Part shown: piece after piece, positions 53,672-64,000 of the stretch
Numbering within the stretch: position 1 is the first letter of the stretch
Layout of the letters: every line of letters begins with the position of its first letter
Assembly: GCF_003473485.1 (NCBI RefSeq)
Contig: NC_053044.1
Span: forward strand, 33,856,091-33,920,090
Source: Medicago truncatula
Lineage: Eukaryota > Streptophyta > Magnoliopsida > Fabales > Fabaceae
Direction of reading: 5' to 3'
DNA length: 64,000 bases
Notes under the pieces: generated by a model
The model's input: the letters and a program-made list of their open reading frames with translations, nothing else
What the model was told of the DNA's origin: nothing
The model's database searches: none
Translations under genes and position numbers: made by a program

Positions 53672-54642
53672 AAGAAGAAATTTTTGAACATATGACACAT
53701 ACTTCAGACAGTATACATTATTTTAAAGAATATATATACAGAGATAGGGTGATTCCTATATTCATCATCCATATTATCCAATGGCATGTCTAGTTGTTGA
53801 CTTGCTGTACAGATTTTAACGCTAAAATGTTAGTGACAGAAATTTTTCTTTTCACATTCCAACATTTCTTTCTCATTAAACTCTATCATTTTGTGAATAT
53901 GAAAGTGAGTGCTAGAGAAAATGCATATGTATGGATGGTGAGTTAAGTGCATATTTGGATTAGTAGTGGATCACTCGTTAGCACTTCATAATGCTTTTGT
54001 TTGAAATTTATAATGTAGCTTTTGCCTTACTATGATTTTGCATCATGACTCAAGCAAATCCTTTCTCAATCCAAACATACACCGTAAATGCAACATCATA
54101 AATTTATGTGTAATTTATACAAAAATGTGTCTTTGTAACGTATGTATACGTACTTGCACTAAACCAATCGCAAATTTTCTTTTGACTTTTACAGAGAATT
54201 TCCATATCTTAAAGTGACTTCAATAGTATTATGGAGGTGTCGCTTTTTAAACAACAATGATATTTGAACATCCTTAAACCTCCAACACTCGAAGCTAGTC
54301 TTATGGATGTGCCAATTGCACTCTTTCTTGTATTCATTATTGGTTTTTGGAGCTTGAAGCTTGATGATCTTAGTAACCTTCTTGGTAAGGCTTATGATGA
54401 TCCTTTAAGTATTGTTGCCAAAATGCTTATGGCTGATTCCATAACAATCAGGATATGGAGGAGAATTACTAAGCCAGTTGTCCCACATCGATAACTGTAA
54501 ATGGAGTAGACCGGAACTTTGGTTATAAAATATCAGCTTCTTGAGGCTGTTAGTTTATTTAACTTCGAATTTTATTCAACTAATTAATGATATTAGTTAC
54601 TTGAGTAGGATTTATGGTTAAATAAAACTATAAATAATACTC
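53672..54642. other. 3' flank of kinase copy 6
   Basis: 53690-54240 recurs, diverged, at 58190-58745 and 62210-62605, the 3' flanks of lost copies. Shared phrases include 'gaatatgaaagtgagt', 'tccaaacatacacc(g/t)taaatgc' and 'aaagtgacttcaata'. A 76-codon ORF at 54264-54494 has no family features. The end holds an snRNA-type promoter module (next entry). Confidence 0.65.
54479..54530 (+). promoter_or_regulatory. snRNA-type promoter module (USE + TATA), no snRNA behind it
   Basis: GTCCCACATCG (54480-54490) equals the plant upstream sequence element (USE, RTCCCACATCG) of snRNA genes. TATAAAA follows after 33 intervening bases, the spacing of Pol II-type plant snRNA promoters. The expected start zone (about 54555) does not resemble U1, U2, U4 or U5. 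The same module with identical spacing is at 59028-59078. Confidence 0.45.
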
Positions 54643-54729
54643 GGCTAAAATATGGTTTTAGTCCCTGCAAATATGTCTTGTTTTAGTTTTAGTCTCTGTA
54701 AAAAAAAAATTGTTTTTGGTCACTGCTAG

Positions 54730-56047
54730 TAGGGATGGCAATGGGCCCTCAATGGACAGGGTACTATAATGCCTGTCCCCATACTCGCGTTTGTAAAAAA
54801 TGCTCATACCTGAACCCATATCCTTGTGGGCAACAATTTTACTGTCCGTCCCCATGCGGGCATTTAAATGCATGTACTCGCGCTCATTACCCGCACTTTA
54901 ATACAAAAAACAATAAAAAAGAAAAGAAACATAACTGAATTTAAATCAATACTTAAAATTTTGCAAATAATAGTATTTTGCCAAATCAAAAGCATTCAAA
55001 GTTTATATGAAAAATCAAATAAAAAGCATTCAAAGTCTGTATGAAAATAAGTGCATAATAGAATAAATTTCAAACAAAATATAGTCATGAACTTGTGACT
55101 CCTTAGCTCATGTTCTTCTCCATTTCCTGAGGAAAAAAAATACAATTCCCATAAAAAAAGTGTAGTTCTATTTTATGTTAAAAATTATAAAGTCTTAATA
55201 ATAAGTTGCCATTAAATTTGCTATAATTGTTTATCTCATCTTCAGAATCAGGCTCTTGAAAAGAATGCAAACGTTTTTCTTTCACATGTAGATATTGTTT
55301 TGGCCCAATTATCCCAATTGAAGCTAGAATAAAAAATAAAATTGATAGTTAGACAAAATACAATTTCATTAAATAAGTATATAAATATACACCGGTTACC
55401 TTTCTTTTCTTGTTTCAACCAACTTTGTGCACACATAAGCGCCTCCAAAGTATTTTCATGAAGTCTAGAACGATGAGGACACAACAGCCTACCGCCTGTG
55501 CTAAAAGCAGATTCAGAAGCAACTGTTGAAATTGGATGGCCAAAATATCTTTAGCGATTTTTTGCAATGTGGGATACTTGATCCCATTTGTTTTCCACCA
55601 TCAAAGTATATCAAATGTAGCACTCCTAGGCAATACTTTCTCCTCCAAGTAGATATCTAACTCAGACTTTGATTGTATATCACTAGTATCATTGACAAAT
55701 GAGTCATAACCACTTAGATAATTGTAACTAGGAACATTATCTAGATTTGAATCATTATCATTGACAAATGAGTCATAACCACTTAGATACTTGTAAAAAT
55801 GTTACAATTAACTAATTAATTTTAGTGGTATATAAATTTAAATATATATATATAATATTATATTTATATATATGCGGGCTGCGGCGCGGGCTGGGCATTA
55901 GAGTGCCCGTGTCTGCGCCCATGCCCGTTAAAGTTTGCGGGTAATTACCCGAGCCCGTCCCCATACCCATAAGTGCGGGTATTTACCCGCCCATTGCGGG
56001 TATTTTTTGCGGGTGCCCGATGGGCTTGGGTCGAATTGCCATCCCTA
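54730..56047 (-). mobile_element. Defective hAT element (TAGGGATGGCAAT ends)
   Basis: Inverted ends TAGGGATGGCAAT sit at 54730 and 56047. The flanking 8-mers ACTGCTAG (54722-54729) and CCTGCGAG (56048-56055) match at 6 of 8. GC-rich 'gcgggta/tgcccg' subterminal repeats lie near both ends. It holds the decayed 3' end of a transposase gene on the minus strand and a 35-bp direct repeat at about 55693 and 55760 ('cattgacaaatgagtcataa'). Confidence 0.85.
55235..55690 (-). pseudogene. hAT transposase C-terminal (dimerisation) fragment
   Basis: The minus-strand translation shows the hAT C-terminal dimerisation region in pieces: LEEKVLPRSATFDIL, then a stop, then WWKTNGIKYPTLQKIAKDIL, a frame change at about 55540, then STVASESAFSTGGRLL and PHRSRLHENTLEALMCAQSW. 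A nonsense codon and a frameshift make it dead. The rest of the transposase is absent. Confidence 0.88.
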
Positions 56048-56247
56048 CCTGCGAGGGACTATTTTCAAAAACAAAAAATTTTACAGGGACCTTTTTTAAA
56101 AACAAAATATTTTGCAGGGATCAAAAACTACAAAATTGGTTTAGTTATAATGTGTCACATATGCAAATCATCACAAAAATGGGGTCAGGGGACTAAAATC
56201 AAAACGAGGCATATTTGCAGGACTAAAACCATATTTTAGCCATAATA

Positions 56248-56545
56248 CTCCTTTAGTTTCAAAATGAGTGGTGTTTACCACCAATTGCACACAGATTAAG
56301 GAATGGAATATAGTAGTCAAATGTCATAGCAATTTTACCAAATTATCTTAATCAACTATTGGTTTGTTTTTCATTGAAGAAAAAAAAAATATTTTGGAAG
56401 TAGTGTAACATAGTATTAATTGAAGGGTACAATTAAAAAGAAAAAGTTATTATTGCATTGGAAACTGAAAATGACATTCATTTTGAAACAATTTTTTTTT
56501 TTTGGCTAAAACGACATTCATTTTAAAATTTTTAAATGGAGGGAG
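56248..56545. mobile_element. Stowaway-like MITE
   Basis: Ends CTCCTTTAGTTTCAAAATGA and (inverted) CTCCATTTAAAAATTTTAAA, with TA on each side (56246-56247, 56546-56547). Internal sequence matches the copy at 61092-61373, including 'gtcatagcaattttacc' in inverse orientation. TA duplication and size fit Tc1/mariner-derived MITEs. Confidence 0.85.
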
Positions 56546-57966
56546 TATTATATTATTATCATTTTATTTTATAAATGTATTTTTCATGTTTGTTAGCTTT
56601 TTTTATTTGACTAACACGTGAAATTTTAGTTTTTTAAACTCAATTAAACATGACATAATTGGTCAATTATCTATTTTTGGTCATAAATGTTTCAATTTCT
56701 AGTTTTTTTTAACTGATTAACAAATTGGATGAATTGAAATGATTGTATGAAGAGAAGTGATGCATAAACACACTTATGTGACAAACCATTATGTACACCT
56801 TCACATGAGGCATTTTTTTATTAATTACATAAGGACAATTTTGTCAAACAATAAAAATTTAAGGGCAATCTTGTCAAAAACACTTTGCAACTTTCTCTTT
56901 CTCTTTCTCACCCTCTTCTCTCTCTTCCATTCTCTGGCTCATCTCCCTGCATGTTTTCCTCTCCACTGCTTTCCATATTTCTTCCTCCGCCACCACCGTT
57001 GTCACCACCATCGTATCTCTCTCCCGTTCTCGTTGTCATATGACCGTCACCACCACCAATATTACGATATTTATATATATTTATATATATAGACACATAA
57101 ATATTATTTATAAAATTTGGGGCGTTACATCAGTAGAGAAAACTACCCTTTTCAGCATTTTTTGGTTAGATTTTTCTTTTCAAAAATATCCTTAATTTTC
57201 AATGAAAACAACACATGTAACAAATAGATAATCCTTCAAAAAAAAAATTAACAAATAGATAAGAATAAATTTAAATATTATAATAAAAGTGTAACAAACA
57301 AAAATGTCCATTTTTTTCCTTTATCATTTAAATTGTAACAAACTAGATAAGTGTATCTATACTTACTTTTTCGTTATCCCAATTATACCCTTAAGCAACA
57401 ATTTTTTTAGGTTTAAATGTTTGTTTAGTCCCTGCACTTTCATCCAATTTTGGCTTTGGTCCCTGCACTTTTTTTTGTTTGGCATTGGTCCCTGCACTTT
57501 ATAAATTTTTTGGCATTAGTCCTTATGTTAAGTATCTGTTAGAAAAAAAACTAAAACTAACGGTGTGCAACGTGGACCAATCATGGTACGCCACGTGGCT
57601 CACTAAAAGACAAAAAAATCAACTTTTTAACTTAAAAATATCATTAGTCTCTGCACTTTGGTATTGGTCCTTGAATTTTTTTATTTAAAAAAAAAAACTC
57701 ATTCAATGAAACTATTATGTTTTATTATTGTTTTGTTCATTATTTTTATTGGAATAATCATGTAAAAAATAAAATCAAAAAAATCTTTTTAAAAAATTGA
57801 TTAAAGCTTAACAAAAGATCAATAAAAGATCTTTTTAGAGAGCAAAATATCTTACTTATACCTTTTATTTGACAATAAATATCTTAGTTTGTTTTTTTAA
57901 AAAGGGGAATAGATATCTTACTTATCTCTACTACTTTTTATATAATAAATAAACTTTTTTTAGAGC
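56546..57966. other. Intergenic DNA with eroded foldback sequences
   Basis: 57415-57690 contains repeated 'ggtccctgcacttt' phrases and their partial complements, an incomplete foldback element. 56880-57060 is a pyrimidine-rich tract with a CAC repeat giving overlapping chance ORFs. No gene is supported. Confidence 0.55.
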
Positions 57967-58122
57967 ATGAAACACAAGATTTCTCATGTTGCAATTAGAT
58001 GCCTGTTGGCAGAACAAAAATATAGACCGTACATTGACGAAGTGGTGAGATCGTTGGAACAACTTCAGGATTCCAATGACAAAACAAATGGTCATAACTC
58101 AAGCAGCAGTGGTTCAAAATAA
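57967..58122 (+). pseudogene. RLCK kinase fragment 7 (end of exon 6 with internal deletion)
   Basis: Reads MKHKISHVAIRCLLAEQKYR, continuing into [14 protein letters not shown], then a stop (58120-58122). Compared with copy 6, about 28 residues are missing between KIS and HVAIRC. The Met is simply the first in the remnant. The 3' flank (58190-58745) matches that of copy 6. Exons 1-5 are gone. Confidence 0.82.
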
Positions 58123-59355
58123 CATGGAAAAAGTGTCGATGAAGTACTTCTAATATGAGTTCATCTGCTGTTTCTCCTCTACTACATAAGTAGAAGAATA
58201 AATTTTTGGACATATTACACATACCTCAGATAGTATACATTATTTTAAAGAATATATATATACAGAAATAGTGCTTCCTATATTCATGATCCAAATTATC
58301 CACTGGCATGTCTAGTCGCTCAAAAATGTTAGCAACAAGAGTTTTTTTCTCTCGTTCATTCCGACGTTTTTCTTAGAAAATGCATAAGTATGGATGGTTA
58401 GTTTAGTTATATATAAAAGTAGTTTTAAATGTAAGAGTTTAAATTTATATTTAGATTAGTCGTGGATCACTCATTGGCACTTCTCAATTCAATTCATGTG
58501 TGCCCTGATTTTATTTGAAATTTTAAAATATAGCTTTTGGCCTGCTGTGATTTTGAACCATGACTCTATCAAATTCACTATCAGTCCAAACATACATTGT
58601 AAATGCATCATCATAAATTTCCATGTAACCGATACAAAATGTGTCTCGGTAACTTATGTATGCATACTTGCACTAAGCTATTGTAAATTTTCTTTTAACT
58701 TTTACAAAAAGTATCCATATCATAAAGTAACTTCAATAGTACCGTGAATGATAAGTGGTTTTTGAAAAAAACAATGATATTAGAAAATACTAGGTTTGTT
58801 CATATCTGCAATGGTTTAGAGAAGTTCGGTGATGTTAGTAGCCTTCTTGGTGAAGCTAATGGTGATCTTATCATAGAAAATAGAAACGAACATTATTAGA
58901 GGATTGATAATGTTGGAGCTGGTTCTTGTGGGAGAGTGACTTTGGAGGTTTTGTTGCAAGAAGATACTTTGGGCCAAATTCCTTTACAATGTACAAATTC
59001 AGGACATGGAGGAGTAGCCACAAAACTGTCCCACATCGGTAACTATGAGTCGAATGGATAGGAACTTTGGCTATAAAACAAAAGGCTATTCCTAGACAAC
59101 GGAACAGTGTCATTTATGGCCATAAACTGGCCAATTAAATTAATTGTTTGATGTCTTTATTTTTCTCCAAGACTGAGTCAACTTGATTGATTCTCAATTT
59201 TGTTGATTCAGTCTGGTGAAAATAAAAGATATATAAAATTAGGTGACAACTAGGGTACCTACGGAAGAATGGTGGATAATTTATCCCAATTAATACATAT
59301 TAGTCACATAAACACATTTTTAAGTGGTAATTTAGAAAAAATCATAAAATTAATA
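58123..59355. other. 3' flank of kinase fragment 7
   Basis: 58190-58745 is a diverged copy of 53690-54240. 58840-59090 aligns loosely with 54380-54530 and includes the second snRNA-type promoter module. No gene is seen. Confidence 0.6.
59028..59078 (+). promoter_or_regulatory. Second snRNA-type promoter module
   Basis: GTCCCACATCG (59028-59038) and TATAAAA (from 59072) are separated by 33 bases, exactly as at 54479-54530. 'ggaactttgg' before the TATA box is also shared. No recognisable snRNA follows. Confidence 0.45.
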
Positions 59356-59512
59356 AGGGGTGTTAACCGGTGCTTGAGGGCATTGGTAAAGAAGTTAAGA
59401 GTAAAAAGGAAAAAAATATAATTTGCATTGAAAAAAGCAATATTTTAACTTTTAAAACATAGAATACAAATAATTTCTTAACTAGTGTCCCGGAACACCG
59501 GTTAATATTTCT
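59356..59512. mobile_element. Short foldback MITE, same end family as 11597
   Basis: The left 'aggggtgttaaccggtgc' and right 'gcaccggttaat'-type end (cggaacaccggttaatattt) are inverted copies. The flanking 9-mers AAATTAATA and CAATTTATA match at 7 of 9. The ends resemble those of the 11597-12824 element ('gggtgctgctaacc'). Confidence 0.6.
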
Positions 59513-60287
59513 CAATTTATAAATCTATAAATAGTTTTTAGAGTAAATTTTTTCATAACAGAAGTTATAATTACATGTGATGTTTTTCTTTTAGAATTTT
59601 TTTGTATGAAATACACCAATAGTTAAATTTAGTATATTATAATTATCCTTCAAGAAAAAGTATATTGTAATTATAATTTTTGTTTTGGGTCAGCTAAAAA
59701 GTCAATCTTTATCTGATACGTGGACAAGAAGTTTACCGGACTGACGCACACCACCCGAGCAACCATGCTAACTCTTGTTCACGCCACCGGCTAGAGCAAC
59801 CTTCCGTGGATCAAGCACCGTACATGTGTCTCTAATAGTCTTATGATAATACGCCACATCTCATATAGACGGTTATTTTCACAGCGCGCCTATATAAGAG
59901 TGACTTAGCTTCACCCTTAAAGTATGATTCACTTTCCCACACTTTTTACACATTCCACATCATTTCCCTCACAGACTCGAGTCTTAGAGTGCTAATGTGC
60001 CTGCATGCACCTTTCGTCCCAGCATAAAGACTCGTCGCCACCGTACCGGAGCACTTTCCGCCGCTGTTGCCTCCATTGGCTCCTCACCGGACTGATCAAT
60101 TTCATCTTTATCTTATATCTTCTATTAATAACTGAAAATAACTTCGAGTAAAATTGATTCAGAATACTCGCAACCTCTTGCTTATCTTTCACACAATTGT
60201 CCAAGCAATGAAACCATGAACAACTTTTTATACATGAGGACACTTCTCTCTTCTGTCTTTCAATTCCATAAGGATTAGTTTCTTTGG
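59513..60287. other. Intergenic DNA with a moderately GC-rich stretch
   Basis: 59690-60110 is less AT-rich than its surroundings and contains 'cctatataagagtg' (TATA-like, about 59890). An ORF on the minus strand (59992-60324) has no recognisable family. It could be the promoter and leader of a gene remnant, but nothing more can be supported. Confidence 0.4.
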
Positions 60288-60735
60288 TTAAATAAGTAAA
60301 TGGTCCCTCTAAATATACCAACATTTGATTTTAGTTCCTCTAAAATATTCTTTAGGCTTTTGGTCCCTCTAAAATTTTCCAATGAAATTTTCCAGAAAAT
60401 GATAGAATATTATTACAATATTTTGCAAAAAAAAATTAGAATTTTTTAACAAAACATGAATTAAATATGAATTTTAATGTTTTTGGTGCTAAAAAAATTT
60501 ATATTAAGTTCATGTTATGTCAAAAAATTCTATTTTTTTTTTTGCAAAATATTGTCATAATTTTCTACTCATTTCTGAAAAATTTCATTAAAAAATATGA
60601 AGTTTAGGCATGAGTTGATTAAAAAATAGAGACTAATTTCGTTAATGAAATTTTTTGGAGGGACCAAAAGCCTAAAAAAAATTAGAGACTAAAATTAAAT
60701 ATTGATATATTTAGGGGGACCATTTACTTATTTAA
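60288..60735. mobile_element. Foldback element with 'taaataagtaaatggtccc' ends
   Basis: The left arm 'aaataagtaaatggtccctc' and the right 'gggaccatttacttattt' pair, and 'cttttggtccctctaaaa' pairs with 'ggagggaccaaaag' inside. No clear target duplication was found. Confidence 0.75.
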
Positions 60736-60777
60736 AAGCTATTTAGAGACTAAAATTTAGCATTTTTTTTAAAAAAA

Positions 60778-61020
60778 AGAGATCCTAATAAGTTGTTTTC
60801 CATAAATAAGTTATTTTGAATAAATTGTTTTTTAAAAGAGATCCTAATAAGCTGTTTTGCATAAATAAGTTGTTTCGAATAAGCTGTTTTTGAAAAAAGA
60901 GATCCTAATAAGTTGTTTTTCATAAATAAGCTGTTTCGAATAAGCTGTTTTTTTATAAAAAAAGATCCTAATAAGTTGTTTTGCATAAATGAGCTGTTTT
61001 TGAAAAAGAGATCCATAAGT
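60778..61020. repeat. Tandem repeat of about 61 bp, four copies
   Basis: Units start 'gagatcctaataag' near 60781, 60840, 60901 and 60964, with a partial fifth at about 61010. The minus-strand ORFs here (60750-61068) are by-products of the repeat. Confidence 0.88.
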
Positions 61021-61091
61021 TGTTATCTGATGGATGTCTAGTTGCTCACCTAATGTACAAATTTTCATGCCAAAATGATAGCAAAATGGTA

Positions 61092-61373
61092 CTCCCTCTG
61101 TTTCAAAATGAGTGTCGTTTTAGCCAAAAAAATTATTTCAAAATGAATGTCACTTTCAGTTTTCAATGCAATAATAATTTTTTCTTTTCAATTGTAACCT
61201 TCAATTAATATTATATTACACTACTTCCAAAGTATTATTTTTTCTCTAATGAAAAACAAGTCAATAGTTGATTAGGATAATTTGGTAAAATTGTTATGAC
61301 ATTTGACTACTTTATTTCATTCCTTAATCTATGTGCAACTGCTAAAATGACACTCATTTTAAAACGGAGGGAG
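61092..61373. mobile_element. Stowaway-like MITE
   Basis: Ends CTCCCTCTGTTTCAAAATGA and (inverted) CTCCCTCCGTTTTAAAATGA, with TA duplications (61090-61091, 61374-61375). It is inserted in the 3' flank sequence of a lost kinase copy and is inversely related to the 56248-56545 element. Confidence 0.93.
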
Positions 61374-61384
61374 TAGCATTTTTC

Positions 61385-61833
61385 GGCTTAATACATGCTT
61401 TGGTCCCTTAACTTATTTTTGAATTTCATTTTGGTCCCTTAATTTTAAACTGTCTCAATTTGGTCCCATAACTTTACCTCCGTTTACCTAAGTGGTCCCT
61501 TCTGTTAAAAAAACTAACAGAGACCACTTAGGTAAACGGAGGTAAAGTTATGGGACCAAATTGAGACGGTTTAAAGTTAAGGGACCAAAATGAAATTCGA
61601 AAATAAGTTAATATACCTTCAAATAATTTTTATTTTTTTTACATTTGACTCATTAGAAAAAAAAAAAGTGTTATAATATAATATACCATCCGATTTTGGG
61701 AGAAAGAAGTAGTGGTAATTTGAAGTTTGATTAATAGGTAGGAAAGTCTGATCAATAATTATTCTACTCAATAATTTAATTTAGATTCTTGTTATATAGA
61801 TTTTGGAATATATTTCTTTTGTATATGTTTATT

Positions 61834-61888
<55 letters not shown>

Positions 61889-62209
61889 TAATTTTTGTTT
61901 TGAATTGAAATTATTTTGATTTAGACTAAAATTATAGGTATAGGTATTAAAATTATTTTTATTAGGCTTAATACATGCTTTGGTCCCTCAACTTATTTTT
62001 GAATTTCATTTTGATCCCTTAACTTTAAACCGTCTCAATTTGGTCCCATAACTTTACCTCCGTTTACCTAAGTGGTCCCTTCGGTTAGTTTTTTTAACAG
62101 AAGGGACCACTTAGGTAAACGGAGGTAAAGTTATGGGACCAAATTGAGATAGTTTAAAGTTAAAGTACCAAAATAAAATTCAAAAATAAATTAAGGGACC
62201 AATTAAGCC
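61385..62209. mobile_element. Composite Mutator-type foldback element (two foldbacks, one TSD)
   Basis: The outer ends GGCTTAATACATGCTTTGGT and 'ggaccaattaagcc' are flanked by the same 10-mer AGCATTTTTC (61375-61384, 62210-62219). Inside there are two complete left-right foldback pairs (61385-61610 and 61965-62209). They are separated by about 350 bp that include an (ATT)n tract. The inner ends lack their own target duplications. Confidence 0.85.
61835..61884. repeat. (ATT)n microsatellite
   Basis: About 16 uninterrupted ATT units between the two foldback halves of the composite element. Confidence 0.95.
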
Positions 62210-62608
62210 AGCATTTTTCTCATCATGCTCTATCAATCTATGAATATGAAAGTGAGTACTCGACAAAATGCATAAGTATGAATGGTGGGTTATATGTAAA
62301 AGTTGTTTTTAATGTAACAATGTTAAGTGCATATTTGGATTAGCCGTGGATCACCCATTGGTACTTCTTCTAAATGCATGTGCGCCTTGATTTTATTTGA
62401 ATTTTTAAAATGTAGCTTTTGCACTACGGTGACTTTGCACCATGACTGTCAAGTTCATTGCCAATCCAAACATACACCTTAAATGCAACATCATAAATTT
62501 CGGTGTAACATATGTATGCATACTCACACTAAGTCGATCACAAATTTTCTTTTAACTTTTACAAAAAATATCCATATTTTAAAGTGACTTCAATATTATT
62601 ATGGATGT
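62210..62608. other. Third copy of the kinase 3' flank
   Basis: Matches 53850-54240 and 58370-58745 ('gaatatgaaagtgagtactc', 'tccaaacatacaccttaaatgc', 'aaagtgacttcaata'). Its first part lies at 61020-61090, so the Stowaway and the composite foldback are insertions in it. The gene body itself is gone. Confidence 0.7.
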
Positions 62609-62751
62609 TAATTGGTTAAAAAAACTAACAAAAGGGACCACTTAGATAAACGGAGGTAAAGTTATGGGACCAAATTGAAACGGTTTAAAGTTAAGGGATC
62701 AAAATGAAATTTAAAAATAAGTTAAAGGACCAAAACATGTATTAAGCCTAG
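62609..62751. mobile_element. Single arm of the GGCTTAATACATG foldback family
   Basis: 'gggaccacttagataaacgg' to 'ccaaaacatgtattaagcc' corresponds to the right arm of the foldbacks at 61385-62209. The left arm is missing. Confidence 0.8.
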
Positions 62752-63680
62752 AAAAAAAATGAAGCACATAATAGAAACAAACAATTTATATCATGGAAAC
62801 TTATATCTTTTAAAATTTATATCTTTGAAGTTAGTGTTTTGACTATGTTTTTTAGACTGCCAAAGAATTAAAATATAAAGGGGTTGTTTTGTATTTAAAT
62901 TAGTTATGAGTCTATAACCGCAACTTTTGAAAAGATAGTGATTCAAAAGTGTAATTAAACTTTTTTTTATTTTAGGTACTATATGCTGACATGTCACATG
63001 ACATTTCTTCTATTCACAACTCTGTTCACTAATCATCCACTTACCATAGTATTATATCTATGTTATATCAAGTAATACCTGATTCGATCAAATAATCCCA
63101 AAAAACATAAAATAATATGTATAAACAATTTGTTTACATTACAACCGATGAAATACATAATGTGTCTATCCAAAATCATGAATCCAAAAAAATAGAGATG
63201 TGAGTACATTAGAGTAAATAGAGATAAAAGTATGTATCTACATTAGAGTATGAGTAGTAAGGTACCGTAGATGTGAGTACCAAATCCATTCTTAAGGGTT
63301 TCAAGTTGGAATTCATCATTAAGTGAAGTTGGATTGTGGGTATAAAGAAGTGGTAGAATTTGCAAAATAAATAAATCCTTAATATGTGGAGATGATTAAG
63401 ATTTTGTATGATATACCAGATTGACAAATTCGTTAGAAATTTAACTCTTAAGGGGCTTTAAACCCCGGTCTATGTATTATTATATAATTTTTTTTTTTGA
63501 AGGAGTATTATATAATATTTTTACTAATTAAGTTAAATTTGCGGTGATTATTAATCATATTATCGTGTGATTTATTTTTATTTTTATGAAATATACAAAT
63601 AACTAAGTTTGATTTATAAATTATATCGAGACTAGAGAGACTACTAATTAAAATTGCTTTATATCATTCTTTTTTTGATA
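62752..63680. other. Intergenic DNA, no gene seen
   Basis: AT-rich, without long ORFs or clear repeats. At 63190-63260 'gagatgtgagtacattagagta' is partly repeated. Confidence 0.5.
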
Positions 63681-63860
63681 ACATGAACGCCAGACTATGC
63701 AGCTGAGTATCTAGCCACATGTATCTCAATCTTCTTTAAGCCAACATAATCAAATTATTTTTGCATTATTACTAATGTATTTCATCTCATCATATGATAG
63801 TGGATGAGAAATTTGGATCGGGATGTTATATATGTGCAGCACAATTTATGACCAATAACC
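63681..63860 (+). pseudogene. RLCK kinase fragment 8 (end of exon 5 and start of intron 5)
   Basis: 'cgccagactatgcagctgag' followed by 'tatctagccaca' corresponds to the [10 protein letters not shown] codons of copy 6 (52386-52419) with small deletions. The following 140 bp match its intron 5 ('tatttcatc...atatgatagtgg'). The splice donor and frame are degraded. This suggests that the array continues or ends in remnants beyond the window. Confidence 0.75.
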
Positions 63861-64000
63861 CGTTTGTTACAGCTGTTTATAAAATAGATTTTTTTGTAGT
63901 GTAATATATTTTTGTTAAAAAAAAATTACAAAGAAATTTTTAAGGAAAGCTTCAAATAAAAAATTGATTTGAATAGCTTATCTTAAAATGTCATTTTAGA

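Larger units (their letters stand above)
54643..56241. mobile_element. Mutator-type foldback element, TSD ATAATACTC, with nested hAT
   Basis: The ends GGCTAAAATATGGTTTTAGT and their exact inverted form at 56241 are flanked by the perfect 9-mer ATAATACTC (54634-54642, 56242-56250). The arms contain 'agtccctgca' units. The centre is occupied by a later hAT insertion (54730-56047). The right duplication overlaps the end of the Stowaway element at 56248, so this insertion happened in or next to that older MITE. Confidence 0.92.

Noticed and set aside
54264-54494. 76-codon ORF with a hydrophobic stretch (ALFLVFIIGFWSL)
   Set aside because: The diverged copy at about 58840-59040 does not keep the frame, so it is probably not coding.
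56757-57096. ORFs over the pyrimidine-rich/CAC region on both strands
   Set aside because: Low-complexity DNA gives long open frames on both strands; no motif or start context.
60750-61068. Minus-strand ORFs rich in 'KQLI', 'NNLLGS' repeats
   Set aside because: They are translations of the 61-bp tandem repeat in two frames; no start context, no family and no independent coding signal.

Overview
The window looks like repeat-rich nuclear DNA of a papilionoid legume (Medicago, clover or pea type). The evidence is AT-rich non-coding DNA, plant-type introns, a plant-only kinase subfamily (RLCK VII), a Sirevirus-type Ty1/copia element with a third ORF, and many foldback MITEs with 'tttggtccctTAA' arms of a kind I associate with legumes. 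The species cannot be fixed from the sequence alone.

Left part (1-14.3 kb): a truncated LINE, a defective hAT element with a perfect 8-bp target duplication, and two ordinary minus-strand genes. One is an unrecognised acidic/coiled-coil protein (6.06-6.80 kb). The other is a three-exon heavy-metal-associated (HMA) domain protein (9.59-11.15 kb) with a Tourist MITE in its long intron. At 11.6-12.8 kb three foldback elements are nested inside one another, each with its own perfect 9-bp duplication.

Middle and right part (15.4-64 kb): a tandem array of receptor-like cytoplasmic kinase genes related to APK1/PBL, all on the plus strand with the same six-exon plan. One copy (50.3-53.7 kb) keeps every kinase motif and a Met-Gly-Cys-Cys start. 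Two copies (30.6-32.7 and 34.1-35.8 kb) are open from start to stop but have lost catalytic residues and the N-myristoylation glycine, so they look like pseudokinases. Two copies (37.9-39.7 and 40.7-42.5 kb) are disrupted pseudogenes. At least four more fragments remain (15.5, 43.2, 58.0 and 63.7 kb).

The array is broken up by mobile DNA. A nearly complete, very young Sirevirus-like copia element (17.65-29.55 kb, minus strand, TSD AAACA) sits inside an unclassified hairpin-rich repeat that itself interrupts a kinase pseudogene. A PIF/Harbinger element with two intact ORFs and TTA duplications occupies 44.8-48.6 kb. Mutator-type MITEs, one carrying a minisatellite and one carrying a nested hAT, Stowaway MITEs and a second LINE fill much of the rest. 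No tRNA, rRNA or CRISPR array was seen.

The features most worth following up are the graded decay of the kinase array into possible decoy pseudokinases, three miRNA-like foldbacks at 16.3-16.65 kb, two snRNA-type promoter modules without an snRNA, and the structurally complete Harbinger and copia elements.
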